NCBI RefSeq assembly: GCF_003991135.1
Contig: NZ_CP016379.1
Location: forward strand, 62,001-126,000
Length of the DNA stretch: 64,000 bases
Direction: 5' to 3'
Source of the DNA: Anoxybacter fermentans
GTDB lineage: Bacteria > Bacillota > Halanaerobiia > DY22613
This document shows, piece by piece, positions 7,824 to 16,009 of this stretch. The translations under genes and the position numbers were made by a program. Under the pieces are notes generated by a model. It searched no databases, was not told where the DNA came from, and was given only the letters and a program-made list of their open reading frames with translations. The first letter of the stretch is position 1. Every line of letters begins with the position of its first letter.

Positions 7824-8351
7824 TTATTCGTCTTCGTAAGGTTGAACCTGTTTACGGTAGGTTTGGGCTTTTTTAGCATATACTTCTGCTGAACGTTTAA
7901 GAGCAGCTAGTTCCTCGTCTTTAAGTTCGCGAACAACTTTACCTGGAGATCCTACCACTAGACTGCGGGGTGGAATTTCTTTTCCGGGGGGAATAAGTGT
8001 ACCTGCACCAATCAGTGCCTGATCGCCGATTTTAGCTCCATCCAGGATAATGGCTCCCATACCGATAAGAGCATTATTTCCAATGGTACACCCGTGAAGG
8101 ACGGCATTATGGCCGACGGTTACATCATCACCGATGATAAGGGGGTGTTCATCATCAACGTGAAGTGTACAGTTATCCTGAATGTTGGTCCGCTGTCCGA
8201 TAGTAATTTTGGCCATATCCCCTCTAACTACTGCGTTAGGCCAGATACTGGACCCAGCACCAATCTCCACATCACCGATGACCTGAGCACCGGGAGCTAT
8301 ATAGACATCATCGGCCACTTTGGGAGAATACCCCTTATAGGAGAATTTCAT
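7824..8351 (-). CDS. Gamma-carbonic-anhydrase-like left-handed beta-helix protein
   Basis: About 175 residues of hexapeptide repeats (PGAQVIGDVEIGAGSSIWPNA and following), forming a left-handed beta helix. The metal-ligand pattern of the gamma-CA family is present: His in CTLHVDDEH and the pair in VTVGHNAVLHGCTIG. RGDM and QDNCTLH are also typical. Bacterial members (YrdA/CaiE/PaaY-like) are cytoplasmic trimers; many have little measurable carbonic anhydrase activity, so the reaction is not certain. The frame opens at GTG 8360, but AGAGGTG covers that codon, so ATG 8351 with 6-bp spacing is preferred. It is one of few minus-strand genes and is convergent with the membrane-protein gene. Confidence 0.88.
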   Translation of the reverse strand: MKFSYKGYSPKVADDVYIAPGAQVIGDVEIGAGSSIWPNAVVRGDMAKITIGQRTNIQDNCTLHVDDEHPLIIGDDVTVGHNAVLHGCTIGNNALIGMGAIILDGAKIGDQALIGAGTLIPPGKEIPPRSLVVGSPGKVVRELKDEELAALKRSAEVYAKKAQTYRKQVQPYEDE

Positions 8352-8513
8352 GTTCATCACCTCTTATTTTATGTAGTCTCTGTATACTACTATTCTTGTC
8401 CAATTTTCTAATTCCTACTTAAATAAAAAGGATTTTAGAGTGGAGTACCGAAAGTGTATATCAAGAGTTATCCTTAAAGACAATATTAGTAAATAAATGG
8501 GACTTAGAAAGGG

Positions 8514-8948
8514 ATGAGGTGTTTGATTAAAGGGATAGGGATCGATATAGTAGAAAATATCAGGTTTGAAAAACTATTGGAAAAAGAAGATCGTGCTTTC
8601 TTTAACCGGGTATTTACCGAAGGAGAACAGGAGTATTGTGAAAAATTTAAAACTATGCGACTCAAGGCTCAACATTATGCTGTCCGTTTTGCTGCTAAAG
8701 AAGCATTGGTTAAAGCTTTAGGAACCGGGTTTCGGCAGATCATTTTTCATGAAATGGAAGTAAAAAATGATTCTTTAGGTGCGCCTTTTTTTGAGGTGAG
8801 AGGAAGGGTTAAAGATTTGATTAATAAAAAGAAAATTAAAAAAATTCACTTAAGCCTTTCACATAGTGATCACTATTCTACTGCTATGGTTGTGTTGGAA
8901 GGAAAGGAGGATTATAATGCGAATAGTAACCGGAGAAGAGATGCGTAA
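8514..8948 (+). CDS. acpS: Holo-[acyl-carrier-protein] synthase
   Basis: 144 residues, slightly longer than the usual 120-130. Transfers 4'-phosphopantetheine from CoA to the serine of acyl carrier protein. Visible: GIGIDIVEN with the Mg-binding Asp, RFAAKEALVKALGTG with the metal-binding Glu, and HLSLSHS. The last 17 or so residues run into the next gene (32-bp overlap), explaining the extra length. The start is unclear: ATG 8514 directly follows GAAAGGG, while in-frame TTG 8523 follows GAGGTG too closely. Order acpS - NAD(P)HX repair - alanine racemase is common in Firmicutes and supports the call. Confidence 0.92.
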   Translation: MRCLIKGIGIDIVENIRFEKLLEKEDRAFFNRVFTEGEQEYCEKFKTMRLKAQHYAVRFAAKEALVKALGTGFRQIIFHEMEVKNDSLGAPFFEVRGRVKDLINKKKIKKIHLSLSHSDHYSTAMVVLEGKEDYNANSNRRRDA

Positions 8949-10461
8949 ATTAGACAGGATTACAATTGAAAAAGTAGGAATTCCCGGGGTTGTTTTAATG
9001 GAACAGGCGGGCTGTGGAGCAGCTCAGGAAATTTCTTCAAGAATAGGAGCCAGTGATTCGGTATTAATCATTGCTGGAAAAGGAAACAACGGTGGAGATG
9101 GATTTGTCATTCACCGCTGGTTATCCCATTGGGGATATAATTGCACAACACTACTTTTAACTTCCCGGGAGCAAATTAGTGGAGATGCGAGGATAAATTT
9201 GGAGATTTTATACCATTTAAATGAAGATGTAAGGGAAGTTAAAAATGAGGCTGAGTTACAAGAATTCTGGAACGGGATTGGGAAATATGATTTGATAGTG
9301 GATGCGATTCTGGGTACAGGACTTAAAGGAGAGGTGCGGGGATTAAGCCGTAGGGTTATCGAGATGATTAATGAATCTGAATTACCGGTGATGGCAGTAG
9401 ATATTCCCTCGGGTTTAGATTCTGTACGGGGAGTACCCCTGGGTGTGGCAGTGGAAGCAGATTTTACGGTTACCTTTGGTTTGCCCAAGTTGGGTCTTTT
9501 GCTGTATCCAGGCAAATACTATACCGGTGATTTGGTAGTGCAGGATATTGGAATTCCTGACCGGGTTGTAAAAGAAGCAGGAATTTATCGTTTTTTGATG
9601 GATGATGAACTTTGTAGAAAAATGTTGCCTCTACGTTCCGAAGAAGGGCATAAAGGTACCTTCGGTCGGGTTCTGGTTTTAGCAGGTTCGGTGGGTATGA
9701 CTGGAGCAGCTGCTCTTACAGGAGAGGCTGCTTTAAGAAGTGGAGCCGGACTGGTTACATTGGGGATTCCCAAAAGTTTAAACCCGATTATGGAGGTTAA
9801 GCTGACAGAAGTAATGACTTATCCTTTGCCCGAAGAAAATGGGCGTTTATCCCGCGAGGGGATACCTGAAATCCAGGAGTTGATGAAAAAAGTAGATGTG
9901 GTGGCAGTTGGCCCGGGCCTGGGCCAGAGTGAAGATCTGGTTAAGATCCTTGAGGTTATTTTAAAAGAATGTGATAAACCGTTGGTGATTGATGCAGATG
10001 GATTGAATAATCTTAAATCATTACTCCATCTATTGAAGGAACGGCAGAAAATGACTGTTCTTACTCCCCATCCTGGAGAGATGGCCCGTTTGACAGGGCT
10101 AAAATTATCAGAAATACAGACGGATCGGGTGGGAGTAGCAGAAAGATTTGCTAGAGAATATGGAGTGGTTTTAGTTTTAAAGGGAGTGTCGACGATTACA
10201 GCATTTCCTGATGGACAGATTTATCTCAACTCTACCGGGAATGAAGGAATGGGAACTGGCGGAAGTGGGGATGTGCTGACCGGAATTTTAAGTGGTTTTC
10301 TGGCTCAGCAAAAAGATGAAATTTCCATTCCTGCTGGGGTCTATGTACATGGTCTTGCTGGAGATATTGCGGCAGATAGAGGTAATTCCCGGAGTTTGAT
10401 TGCAGGGGATTTGCTAAGGGGGCTGGCCCTTGCATTTCAAAAATTAGAAGTTAAAAGATAG
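8917..10461 (+). CDS. nnr: Bifunctional NAD(P)H-hydrate epimerase / ADP-dependent dehydratase
   Basis: 514 residues in two domains. N-terminal epimerase (about 1-215) has GKGNNGGDGF and the VDAILGTGLKGEVRG and DIPSGLDS segments. C-terminal ribokinase-like dehydratase (about 230-514) has HKGTFGRVLVLAGS, VGPGLGQ, TPHPGEMARL and GTGGSGDVLTG. Together they repair hydrated NADH/NADPH using ADP. The open frame extends upstream, but ATG 8917 sits 6 bp after AAAGGAGG and gives the normal N-terminus MRIVTGEEM; translation is probably coupled to acpS through the overlap. The fusion form is the usual bacterial arrangement. Confidence 0.93.
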   Translation: MRIVTGEEMRKLDRITIEKVGIPGVVLMEQAGCGAAQEISSRIGASDSVLIIAGKGNNGGDGFVIHRWLSHWGYNCTTLLLTSREQISGDARINLEILYHLNEDVREVKNEAELQEFWNGIGKYDLIVDAILGTGLKGEVRGLSRRVIEMINESELPVMAVDIPSGLDSVRGVPLGVAVEADFTVTFGLPKLGLLLYPGKYYTGDLVVQDIGIPDRVVKEAGIYRFLMDDELCRKMLPLRSEEGHKGTFGRVLVLAGSVGMTGAAALTGEAALRSGAGLVTLGIPKSLNPIMEVKLTEVMTYPLPEENGRLSREGIPEIQELMKKVDVVAVGPGLGQSEDLVKILEVILKECDKPLVIDADGLNNLKSLLHLLKERQKMTVLTPHPGEMARLTGLKLSEIQTDRVGVAERFAREYGVVLVLKGVSTITAFPDGQIYLNSTGNEGMGTGGSGDVLTGILSGFLAQQKDEISIPAGVYVHGLAGDIAADRGNSRSLIAGDLLRGLALAFQKLEVKR

Positions 10462-10473
10462 GAGATGAAAAAT

Positions 10474-11607
10474 ATGAAAAAACCGCTACGCCCAGTATGG
10501 GCAGAGATAAATCTGGATAATTATACTCATAATATTAAAGTAATTAAAAAACGCTATCCTGAAACAAAAATCATGGCTGTTGTTAAAGCAGATGGTTATG
10601 GGCATGGTGCCATCCAGGTTGCAAAAGCGGCCCTTTTGGGTGGAGCTGAACGGTTGGCCGTTGCCATTGTGGATGAAGGAATTGAACTTAGAGAAGCAGG
10701 ATTTAAAGTGCCCATTCAAATCCTGGGCGGGACAGCCGAATACCAATTAGAACAGGTGGTTGATTATGACCTGATACAGACAGTCTTTGACTTGGAGACT
10801 GCCCGTTCCCTCTCCCGGATTGCTCAAAAGAAAGGCAAAGAGGTTAAAGTGCATTTAAAAATAGATACAGGAATGGGAAGGATTGGGGTACAACCTGAAG
10901 AAGCGGGAGAGATGGCCGCTGCTATATTAGCTTTACCCAATCTTAAATTGGAAGGTTTGATGACCCATTTTGCTACAGCTGATGAAAAGGATAAAAGTTA
11001 TACCTTAGAACAGTTGGAACGTTATCTGAAGGCACTTAAGGATATAGAATCCCGTGGGATTAAAATTGATATTAAACATGTAGCCAATAGTGCAACCATT
11101 ATTGACCTGCCTGAGTTGAGATTTGATATGATCCGGCCTGGAATTATGGCTTACGGTCTCTGGCCTTCTGATGATGTGGATCATACAATTGATATCAGAC
11201 CTGTTATGGAATGGAAAGCAAGGATTATTTATGTTAAAGAAGTACCTGCTGGGACAGGTATCAGTTATGGTAAAACTTTTGTTACAAAGAGAAAAACCAG
11301 AGTGGCAACACTACCCCTGGGTTATGCTGATGGTTATTCCCGCCATCTTTCTAATAAAGGGCAGGTATTGGTTAAAGGTAAGCGTGCACCTGTTATTGGT
11401 CGAGTTTGTATGGATCAAACTATGATTGATGTTACCGATATTGAAGGAGTTCAAGTAGGTGATGAGGTTGTTCTTCTGGGTAGACAGGGTAATGATTTTA
11501 TCAGTGCAGAAGAGATGGCTTCCTGGATTGGTACAATTAACTATGAGGTTGTCTGTGCAGTAAGCAAACGGGTACCGAGATATTATATAGGGCAAGCTGT
11601 AGAATAA
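10474..11607 (+). CDS. alr: Alanine racemase
   Basis: 377 residues, PLP-dependent, makes D-alanine for peptidoglycan. The PLP lysine is in MAVVKADGYGHGA at residue 38; the second catalytic base is the Tyr of GTGISYGKTF near residue 264; RIGVQ and RVCMDQTMIDVTD are also family-typical. ATG 10465 has GGAG with no spacing, whereas ATG 10474 lies 9 bp after it and begins MKKPLRPVWAEINL, so the latter is chosen. It follows the NAD(P)HX gene by 12 bp and closes the acpS-nnr-alr operon. A second, unrelated alanine-racemase-fold gene lies at 42.8 kb. Confidence 0.94.
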   Translation: MKKPLRPVWAEINLDNYTHNIKVIKKRYPETKIMAVVKADGYGHGAIQVAKAALLGGAERLAVAIVDEGIELREAGFKVPIQILGGTAEYQLEQVVDYDLIQTVFDLETARSLSRIAQKKGKEVKVHLKIDTGMGRIGVQPEEAGEMAAAILALPNLKLEGLMTHFATADEKDKSYTLEQLERYLKALKDIESRGIKIDIKHVANSATIIDLPELRFDMIRPGIMAYGLWPSDDVDHTIDIRPVMEWKARIIYVKEVPAGTGISYGKTFVTKRKTRVATLPLGYADGYSRHLSNKGQVLVKGKRAPVIGRVCMDQTMIDVTDIEGVQVGDEVVLLGRQGNDFISAEEMASWIGTINYEVVCAVSKRVPRYYIGQAVE

Positions 11608-11679
11608 TTACTAAAATCAATCTTTTTTCTCTATCCAGGTCGATATTTCCCGGGAAATGTTGAATAGAAAGGTGGGGTA

Positions 11680-12453
11680 ATGTTGGTAGAACGTCCTGTA
11701 GTATTTGAGAATGAAGGTGAACAATTGATAGGGATTGTTCATGAGCCGGAAGGTATAGGTGTTAAGCCGGGGGTTATTCTTCTCCATGGCTTTGCTGGGA
11801 ATCGGATAGAACCTCATCGGTTATTTGTGAAAATGGCCCGGAGTCTGGCAAAAACGGGTTTTTATGTTTTTCGTTTTGATTTTCGCGGTTCTGGAGATAG
11901 TCAGGGTGAATTTGTAGATATGACAATATCGGGTGAGATAAGTGATGCTCTGGCCGGATTGAACTGGTTTAAAGAAAATACCGGAGTTGATCCAGAAAGA
12001 ATTGGCGTGCTGGGACTCAGTATGGGTGGGTGTGTAGCTGCCTATACGGCAGCCAGGGCAAATATTAAAGCTCTGGTACTCTGGTCTGCTGTGGCACTAC
12101 CTTTACAGGTCTTTGAAAAAAACGCTCCCTATCAATTGATGATAAATCAGGCCAAAAAGCAGGGATATCTGGAATGGAATGGCTGGCGAATTGGTTTTCC
12201 ATTTTTAGAAGAACTTCCATCTTTAAATCCGCTAGAGATGATTAAAGAGTACACTGGGCCAGGCCTCTGTATTCACGGTAGCGGAGATCAAGTGGTTCCG
12301 ATAGAGCATAGCCATCTTTATTACCGCTATCTATCTTCCCCTGATAAAGAAGTATATATCATTGAAGAAGCCGATCATACTTTTAATAAATTTGAGTGGG
12401 AACAGGAAGTAATTCAAAAAACTGTAGCCTGGCTTGAAAATAAGCTGAAATAA
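11680..12453 (+). CDS. Alpha/beta hydrolase (esterase/peptidase-like)
   Basis: 257 residues with a full catalytic set: nucleophile Ser in GLSMGG (about residue 114), Asp in HGSGDQVVP, His in EADHTFNKFEW, and the oxyanion region ILLHGFAGNR. DFRGSGDSQGEF is typical of the BAAT/S9-like small hydrolases such as cinnamoyl esterase and acylaminoacyl-peptidase-related proteins. No signal peptide, so cytoplasmic. ATG start behind AAAGGTGGGG. Substrate cannot be told. It follows alr by 72 bp without a clear terminator between, so it could be read through from that operon. Confidence 0.85.
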   Translation: MLVERPVVFENEGEQLIGIVHEPEGIGVKPGVILLHGFAGNRIEPHRLFVKMARSLAKTGFYVFRFDFRGSGDSQGEFVDMTISGEISDALAGLNWFKENTGVDPERIGVLGLSMGGCVAAYTAARANIKALVLWSAVALPLQVFEKNAPYQLMINQAKKQGYLEWNGWRIGFPFLEELPSLNPLEMIKEYTGPGLCIHGSGDQVVPIEHSHLYYRYLSSPDKEVYIIEEADHTFNKFEWEQEVIQKTVAWLENKLK

Positions 12454-12524
12454 TACGGAATAGATTGTTCAAATTACCATGCCAACTTTGACTACCCCTG
12501 TTTTTTCTGATATACTTATATATG

Positions 12525-12553
12525 ATACACCCATTTTTGATGGGTGTATTTTT
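12525..12553 (+). terminator. Rho-independent terminator
   Basis: ATACACCCA pairs perfectly with TGGGTGTAT around TTTTTGA, followed by TTTT. It ends the hydrolase transcript 70 bp after the stop. Confidence 0.88.
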
Positions 12554-12584
12554 GCAATTAGTTTTGGTAAGGGGTTGAATAATT

Positions 12585-14768
12585 ATGATGGTAGATTTAA
12601 TCGTGGAGGGATTACCGGATTTTGTTAGTCCTGGAGATATAGTAGGAGCAATTGCCAATGAAGTGAAGATTGATGGGTCGAAAATAGGTAAAATTCGAAT
12701 TAATAAAAAAAGGGGAAGGGCTCTGGTTCAGATTGATGAAGAAGTTGTTAAAAATGTTTTAGAGGTAATGAATGGGCGACAAATTTATGGTGCGGAAATC
12801 AAAGTTAGAGTGAAAAATTACCATGAATTACAATTGGCACATATAAAAAAATACACTTCTAAATTCAAAAATCTTCTTTACCTGGAACGTCAAGAAGAAT
12901 TAGTAAAATATCGCCAGGAAATGAGGCATTTAACCGGTGAAGAACGTCAGCAACTGGGACATGCTCTGCTTAATTTATGGGGACGTGCTGCTGCTTTCCC
13001 AAGTGGTGATTTTTATCAGGTAAGATTTATTCTTCAGGATGAGCAAGAACTGTTACCACCCCATAAATTTACTGTAGGGGATCTGGTGATAGTCAGTAAG
13101 GGTGAACCATTAGAAGCAGGAAATCCTCAGGGGAAAGTAGTTCAGATAGAACCGAATGCCATTACTGTTCAATTTAAAGGAGAACCGCCATATTTTGTTT
13201 ACAGTCGGGGTTTAAGATTAGATCTTTATGCACATGATCAGGTCTTTCACCAGACTCTCAAAACATTAAGATATTTGAATTCTTTTAATAAAGTTAATAG
13301 CCGGCTGAAAGAAATTTTATTAGGTGAAGAAGAACCTGAGTGGAATGATGAGACAGTTGAGGTAAATTCTTCTTATTTGGATGAGGAACAAAAAGAAGCT
13401 CTTTATAAAGCATTGATTGCAAAAGATCTTTTAATTATTCAAGGAGGAGCAGGAACTGGTAAAACTACTGTTGCAGTTGAAATCCTGCTCCATCATCTTA
13501 GAAGAGGATATAAGGTTTTAGCTGTAGGTTCTTCTGTAAGTTCCAGGGATTGTCTTGCAGCTAAACTGATGGAGAAAGGTCTAAAAGTTCTTAAGTTAGA
13601 TGATGTAGATTTAAAAAATGAACCTGAATATGATTCTATTTTTGAGCTTTTCAAATCTGTACAGGAATTGGTCAAACAGCGGGATAAATTGACCCATCCA
13701 GGAGGACATTGGGTTGAAGGATTAAGTTATGATGAAATTATCGAAAAAGCTAATAATGAAGGCTATTATTTGGGAATTCCCAGTTATCGTTTAAAAGAGA
13801 TGGCAGAGTGGATTCAATTACAAAGAGAAATTGATGCAAAATTAAATGATATACGTCATTATCAAAATAAAATCTGGACACGGATGATAGAAGATCATGA
13901 CCTTATCTGTGTTACCCACCATGAAGTAGCTCAATTAAAGCAGCGGTATGATGTGGTGGTAATTGATGATGCTCATATGATCAATGAACCGGAAACCTTA
14001 TCTGCATATTTTAAAGGGAATAAAGTTATTCTTTTGGGTGATATAGCGCAGATTTCTCCACAGGTTATCAATGAAGAGGCTAAATTGGGGGGATTAGATC
14101 AATCTCTTTTTGCCAGATTCTATAAAGAACTGGATAATGAGTGGATATGTACATTAAAGACCCAGCATCGTTTTAATTTTTCTCTCTGGAATTCTCTTCG
14201 TAATCTCTGTCCGGTTGGAGAAAAACTGGGAAATAATGAAGAGGTAATGCCGTTAAAGTTAAATCCCTGGCGGATGGGGCCAACTTCTAAAGTATTGGAA
14301 GACTCTGCAACTCTGGTCTTTCTGGATACTTCCCAGATTAGTATTAAAGAGGAAGAAATGGATGATGAGTATATTAATTATCTGGAGGCAGATTTAATTC
14401 GTGAAATTCTCCAGACTGGTGTTGATCTTGATTCTATGATAGAAAGAATTGGAGTTTTGACTTTTTACTCGGCTCAGGTTCAGCAGATAAAAAAGAGTTT
14501 GAAGGCAAATGGAGTTGAGTTTAAAACAATTTGTACTATTGATGAGTTTTGCGGGAAAGAAAAGGATCTAATGATTATCTCACTGGTGCATAGCAATTAT
14601 AACGGTGACATGGGTAAGGCAGAATCTATTCCTCATTTGATTACAGCAATAACAAGGGCCAGAAAGAAATGTATTCTTATTGGTAATTTTAAAACTTTGA
14701 GTACTCATCCGTTTTATCAAAAAATGCTTAAAGAGATTGAACGTTGGGGTAGAGTATATAAACTATAA
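12585..14768 (+). CDS. SF1 (Upf1/IGHMBP2-like) helicase with DbpA-type RNA-binding N-terminus
   Basis: 727 residues. Residues about 3-78 (VSPGDIVGAIANEVKIDGSK, IGKIRI, VLEVMNGRQIYG) resemble the RRM-like RNA-binding domain at the C-terminus of DbpA-type DEAD-box helicases. A helical and beta-barrel-like region follows, then the SF1 motor: Walker A GGAGTGKTT from residue 287, motif II VVVIDDAHMI near 460, motif III LLGDIAQISP, motif IV TQHRFN, motif V TIDEFCGKEKD near 656 and motif VI AITRARK. Motif II has Asp where Glu is usual, and motif V has Cys in place of the usual Gln (FQGxE). Both changes could alter ATP turnover. Probably an RNA or RNA-DNA helicase in the cytoplasm; role unknown. Single gene, own start behind AAGGGG. 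Confidence 0.8.
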   Translation: MMVDLIVEGLPDFVSPGDIVGAIANEVKIDGSKIGKIRINKKRGRALVQIDEEVVKNVLEVMNGRQIYGAEIKVRVKNYHELQLAHIKKYTSKFKNLLYLERQEELVKYRQEMRHLTGEERQQLGHALLNLWGRAAAFPSGDFYQVRFILQDEQELLPPHKFTVGDLVIVSKGEPLEAGNPQGKVVQIEPNAITVQFKGEPPYFVYSRGLRLDLYAHDQVFHQTLKTLRYLNSFNKVNSRLKEILLGEEEPEWNDETVEVNSSYLDEEQKEALYKALIAKDLLIIQGGAGTGKTTVAVEILLHHLRRGYKVLAVGSSVSSRDCLAAKLMEKGLKVLKLDDVDLKNEPEYDSIFELFKSVQELVKQRDKLTHPGGHWVEGLSYDEIIEKANNEGYYLGIPSYRLKEMAEWIQLQREIDAKLNDIRHYQNKIWTRMIEDHDLICVTHHEVAQLKQRYDVVVIDDAHMINEPETLSAYFKGNKVILLGDIAQISPQVINEEAKLGGLDQSLFARFYKELDNEWICTLKTQHRFNFSLWNSLRNLCPVGEKLGNNEEVMPLKLNPWRMGPTSKVLEDSATLVFLDTSQISIKEEEMDDEYINYLEADLIREILQTGVDLDSMIERIGVLTFYSAQVQQIKKSLKANGVEFKTICTIDEFCGKEKDLMIISLVHSNYNGDMGKAESIPHLITAITRARKKCILIGNFKTLSTHPFYQKMLKEIERWGRVYKL

Positions 14769-14890
14769 AATAACCATTAATTACTATTTGATTTTTCTCT
14801 GGTATAGGCAGGAAATACTCAAGGTATAGAGAATTTTATAATATGATTTGATTAATTTTTTCGGGAACAAGATATAATGAGGTGAAATCT

Positions 14891-15040
14891 ATGTTTATAA
14901 AAAAAAGGAGAAAAAGATATAGAAATAAATATACGCCCCAGTATAAGGAGAAGTTGAAACGCGAATTACAGATTGGATATATTGAGATGGGTGAACTTAA
15001 TTTAAAATTAGCTGAAGAGGGAATGAAGTTGGAAGAATGA
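14891..15040 (+). CDS. Small basic protein resembling the tail of the adjacent EndoAI antitoxin
   Basis: 49 residues, ATG start 6 bp behind GAGGTG, ending in a terminator. Its first 24 residues are very basic (MFIKKRRKRYRNKY). Residues 25-45 (LQIGYIEMGELNLKLAEEG) align with the C-terminal part of the antitoxin encoded 200 bp downstream ([19 protein letters not shown]). In MazE/EndoAI proteins that C-terminal region is what clamps the toxin. The ribbon-helix-helix DNA-binding part is missing. It may be a free toxin-binding peptide, a regulator of the pair, or the remnant of an older antitoxin. TATAAT at 14873-14878 lies almost on the ribosome site, so the promoter may be further upstream (TATAAT at 14837-14842). 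Confidence 0.6.
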   Translation: MFIKKRRKRYRNKYTPQYKEKLKRELQIGYIEMGELNLKLAEEGMKLEE

Positions 15041-15064
15041 GGCGAGAAATCGTCTCTTTTTTTA
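15037..15064 (+). terminator. Rho-independent terminator of the small antitoxin-like gene
   Basis: GAGGCGA pairs with TCGTCTC (one G-U pair) around a GAAA tetraloop, followed by seven T. It overlaps the stop codon and makes 14891-15040 a self-contained unit. Confidence 0.8.
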
Positions 15065-15176
15065 ACTTTTGACACTAACTTAAATATGAATGCATATAAT
15101 ATTAGTTGATGAAGAAACTATTTAGTAAGAATAAATTAGTCTGGTTGATTATGGAATATATGCTCTCAGGATAATA

Positions 15177-15206
15177 TTGACATTCATATGACCTGAAGTA
15201 TATAAT
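15177..15206 (+). promoter_or_regulatory. Probable sigma-A promoter of the toxin-antitoxin operon
   Basis: TTGACA (15177-15182), 18-bp spacer, TATAAT (15201-15206), 54 bp before the antitoxin start. A second TTGACA at 15069 with TATAAT at 15095 has a 20-bp spacer and is a poorer candidate. Confidence 0.65.
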
Positions 15207-15259
15207 ATAAATATAGATAAAGAGTAAGAATTTTACTTTTGTTGTGGGGGTGGTTTTTT

Positions 15260-15535
15260 TTGGGTAACTTAAAACGTGTTATGATTAGCTTGCCGAGCAG
15301 CCTTCTTAAAGAAGTGGATGGAATTGTAAAAAAAGAACATGGAAATCGGAGTCAATTTATACGGGAAGCTATGCAAATGTATATAGCAGAACGTCAAAAA
15401 AAGGAACTTCGTGAAAAAATGAAACAGGGATATATAGAGATGGGTCAGATTAATCTGGAATTGGCCAACGCTGGTTTTTCTGTTGATTGTGGAATGATGC
15501 TAGCATATGAGGAAAATCTTGCGGAGTGTGAGTAA
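15260..15535 (+). CDS. ndoAI: Ribbon-helix-helix antitoxin, EndoAI/MazE-like
   Basis: 91 residues. N-terminal ribbon-helix-helix DNA-binding domain ([21 protein letters not shown], then [17 protein letters not shown]), followed by a C-terminal toxin-binding tail ([19 protein letters not shown]). The frame opens at TTG 15239, but GGGGGTGG is placed for TTG 15260, giving [11 protein letters not shown]. It ends one base before the toxin start, the normal antitoxin-first order with coupled translation. It should neutralise the endoribonuclease and repress its own promoter. A 49-residue tail-like paralogue lies just upstream. Confidence 0.88.
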   Translation: MGNLKRVMISLPSSLLKEVDGIVKKEHGNRSQFIREAMQMYIAERQKKELREKMKQGYIEMGQINLELANAGFSVDCGMMLAYEENLAECE

Positions 15536-15536
15536 T

Positions 15537-15887
15537 GTGTCTATAAAACGTGGTGATGTATATTATGCTGATTTGAATCCGGTTGTAGGGTCTGAGCAGG
15601 GTGGTGTACGGCCAGTTCTGGTTATTCAAAATGATATTGGTAATAAATATAGCCCAACTGTAATAGTTGCTGCTATTACTTCTAAAATTGATAAAGCTAA
15701 ATTACCAACACATGTTGAGATAAAAGCTGAGCAAAGTAATCTTGAGAAGGATTCTGTAATTTTATTAGAACAGATCCGGACTATCGATAAGCGTAGATTA
15801 CAGCGGCAGGTGACTCATCTAGATCCGGAGATTATTGAGCGGGTAAATGAAGCTTTAGAAATTAGTCTCGGGCTAATTGAACTTTAA
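15537..15887 (+). CDS. ndoA: mRNA interferase toxin, EndoA/MazF (PemK) family
   Basis: 116 residues, exactly the Firmicutes EndoA size. Cleaves single-stranded mRNA, typically at UACAU in the Bacillus type. Visible: [19 protein letters not shown] with the catalytic Arg region [12 protein letters not shown], then VAAITSK with the conserved Thr, and the typical end [10 protein letters not shown]. The frame opens earlier (15507) inside the antitoxin gene, but GTG 15537 lies 10 bp after GGAG and gives the normal N-terminus [12 protein letters not shown]. Followed by a terminator. Cleavage specificity is inferred from family likeness only. Confidence 0.92.
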   Translation: MSIKRGDVYYADLNPVVGSEQGGVRPVLVIQNDIGNKYSPTVIVAAITSKIDKAKLPTHVEIKAEQSNLEKDSVILLEQIRTIDKRRLQRQVTHLDPEIIERVNEALEISLGLIEL

Positions 15888-15894
15888 GATGGAC

Positions 15895-15923
15895 AGACGC
15901 TCCTTGGGTGGAGGGTCTTTTTC
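15895..15923 (+). terminator. Rho-independent terminator of the toxin-antitoxin operon
   Basis: AGACGCTCC pairs with GGAGGGTCT (one G-G mismatch) around TTGGGT, then TTTTTC. Confidence 0.8.
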
Positions 15924-16009
15924 TTTTAGCATTGAAGGAAATTGGCTATGAGGATGAGAATATTATAAAGGTGGTTTTGATATTCACTTTAAGGGGAGGT
16001 TATATCTAA

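Noticed and set aside
8094-8411. 105-residue + strand open frame opposite the gamma-carbonic-anhydrase-like gene
   Set aside because: Antisense shadow; the minus-strand frame has clear hexapeptide repeats and metal ligands.
11617-11817. 66-residue minus-strand open frame overlapping the alpha/beta hydrolase start
   Set aside because: Shadow of the hydrolase gene and its leader, with no ribosome site and no recognisable pattern.
15069-15100. Promoter TTGACA/TATAAT just after the small antitoxin-like gene
   Set aside because: The spacer is 20 bp, too long for a good sigma-A promoter; the pair at 15177-15206 is better placed.
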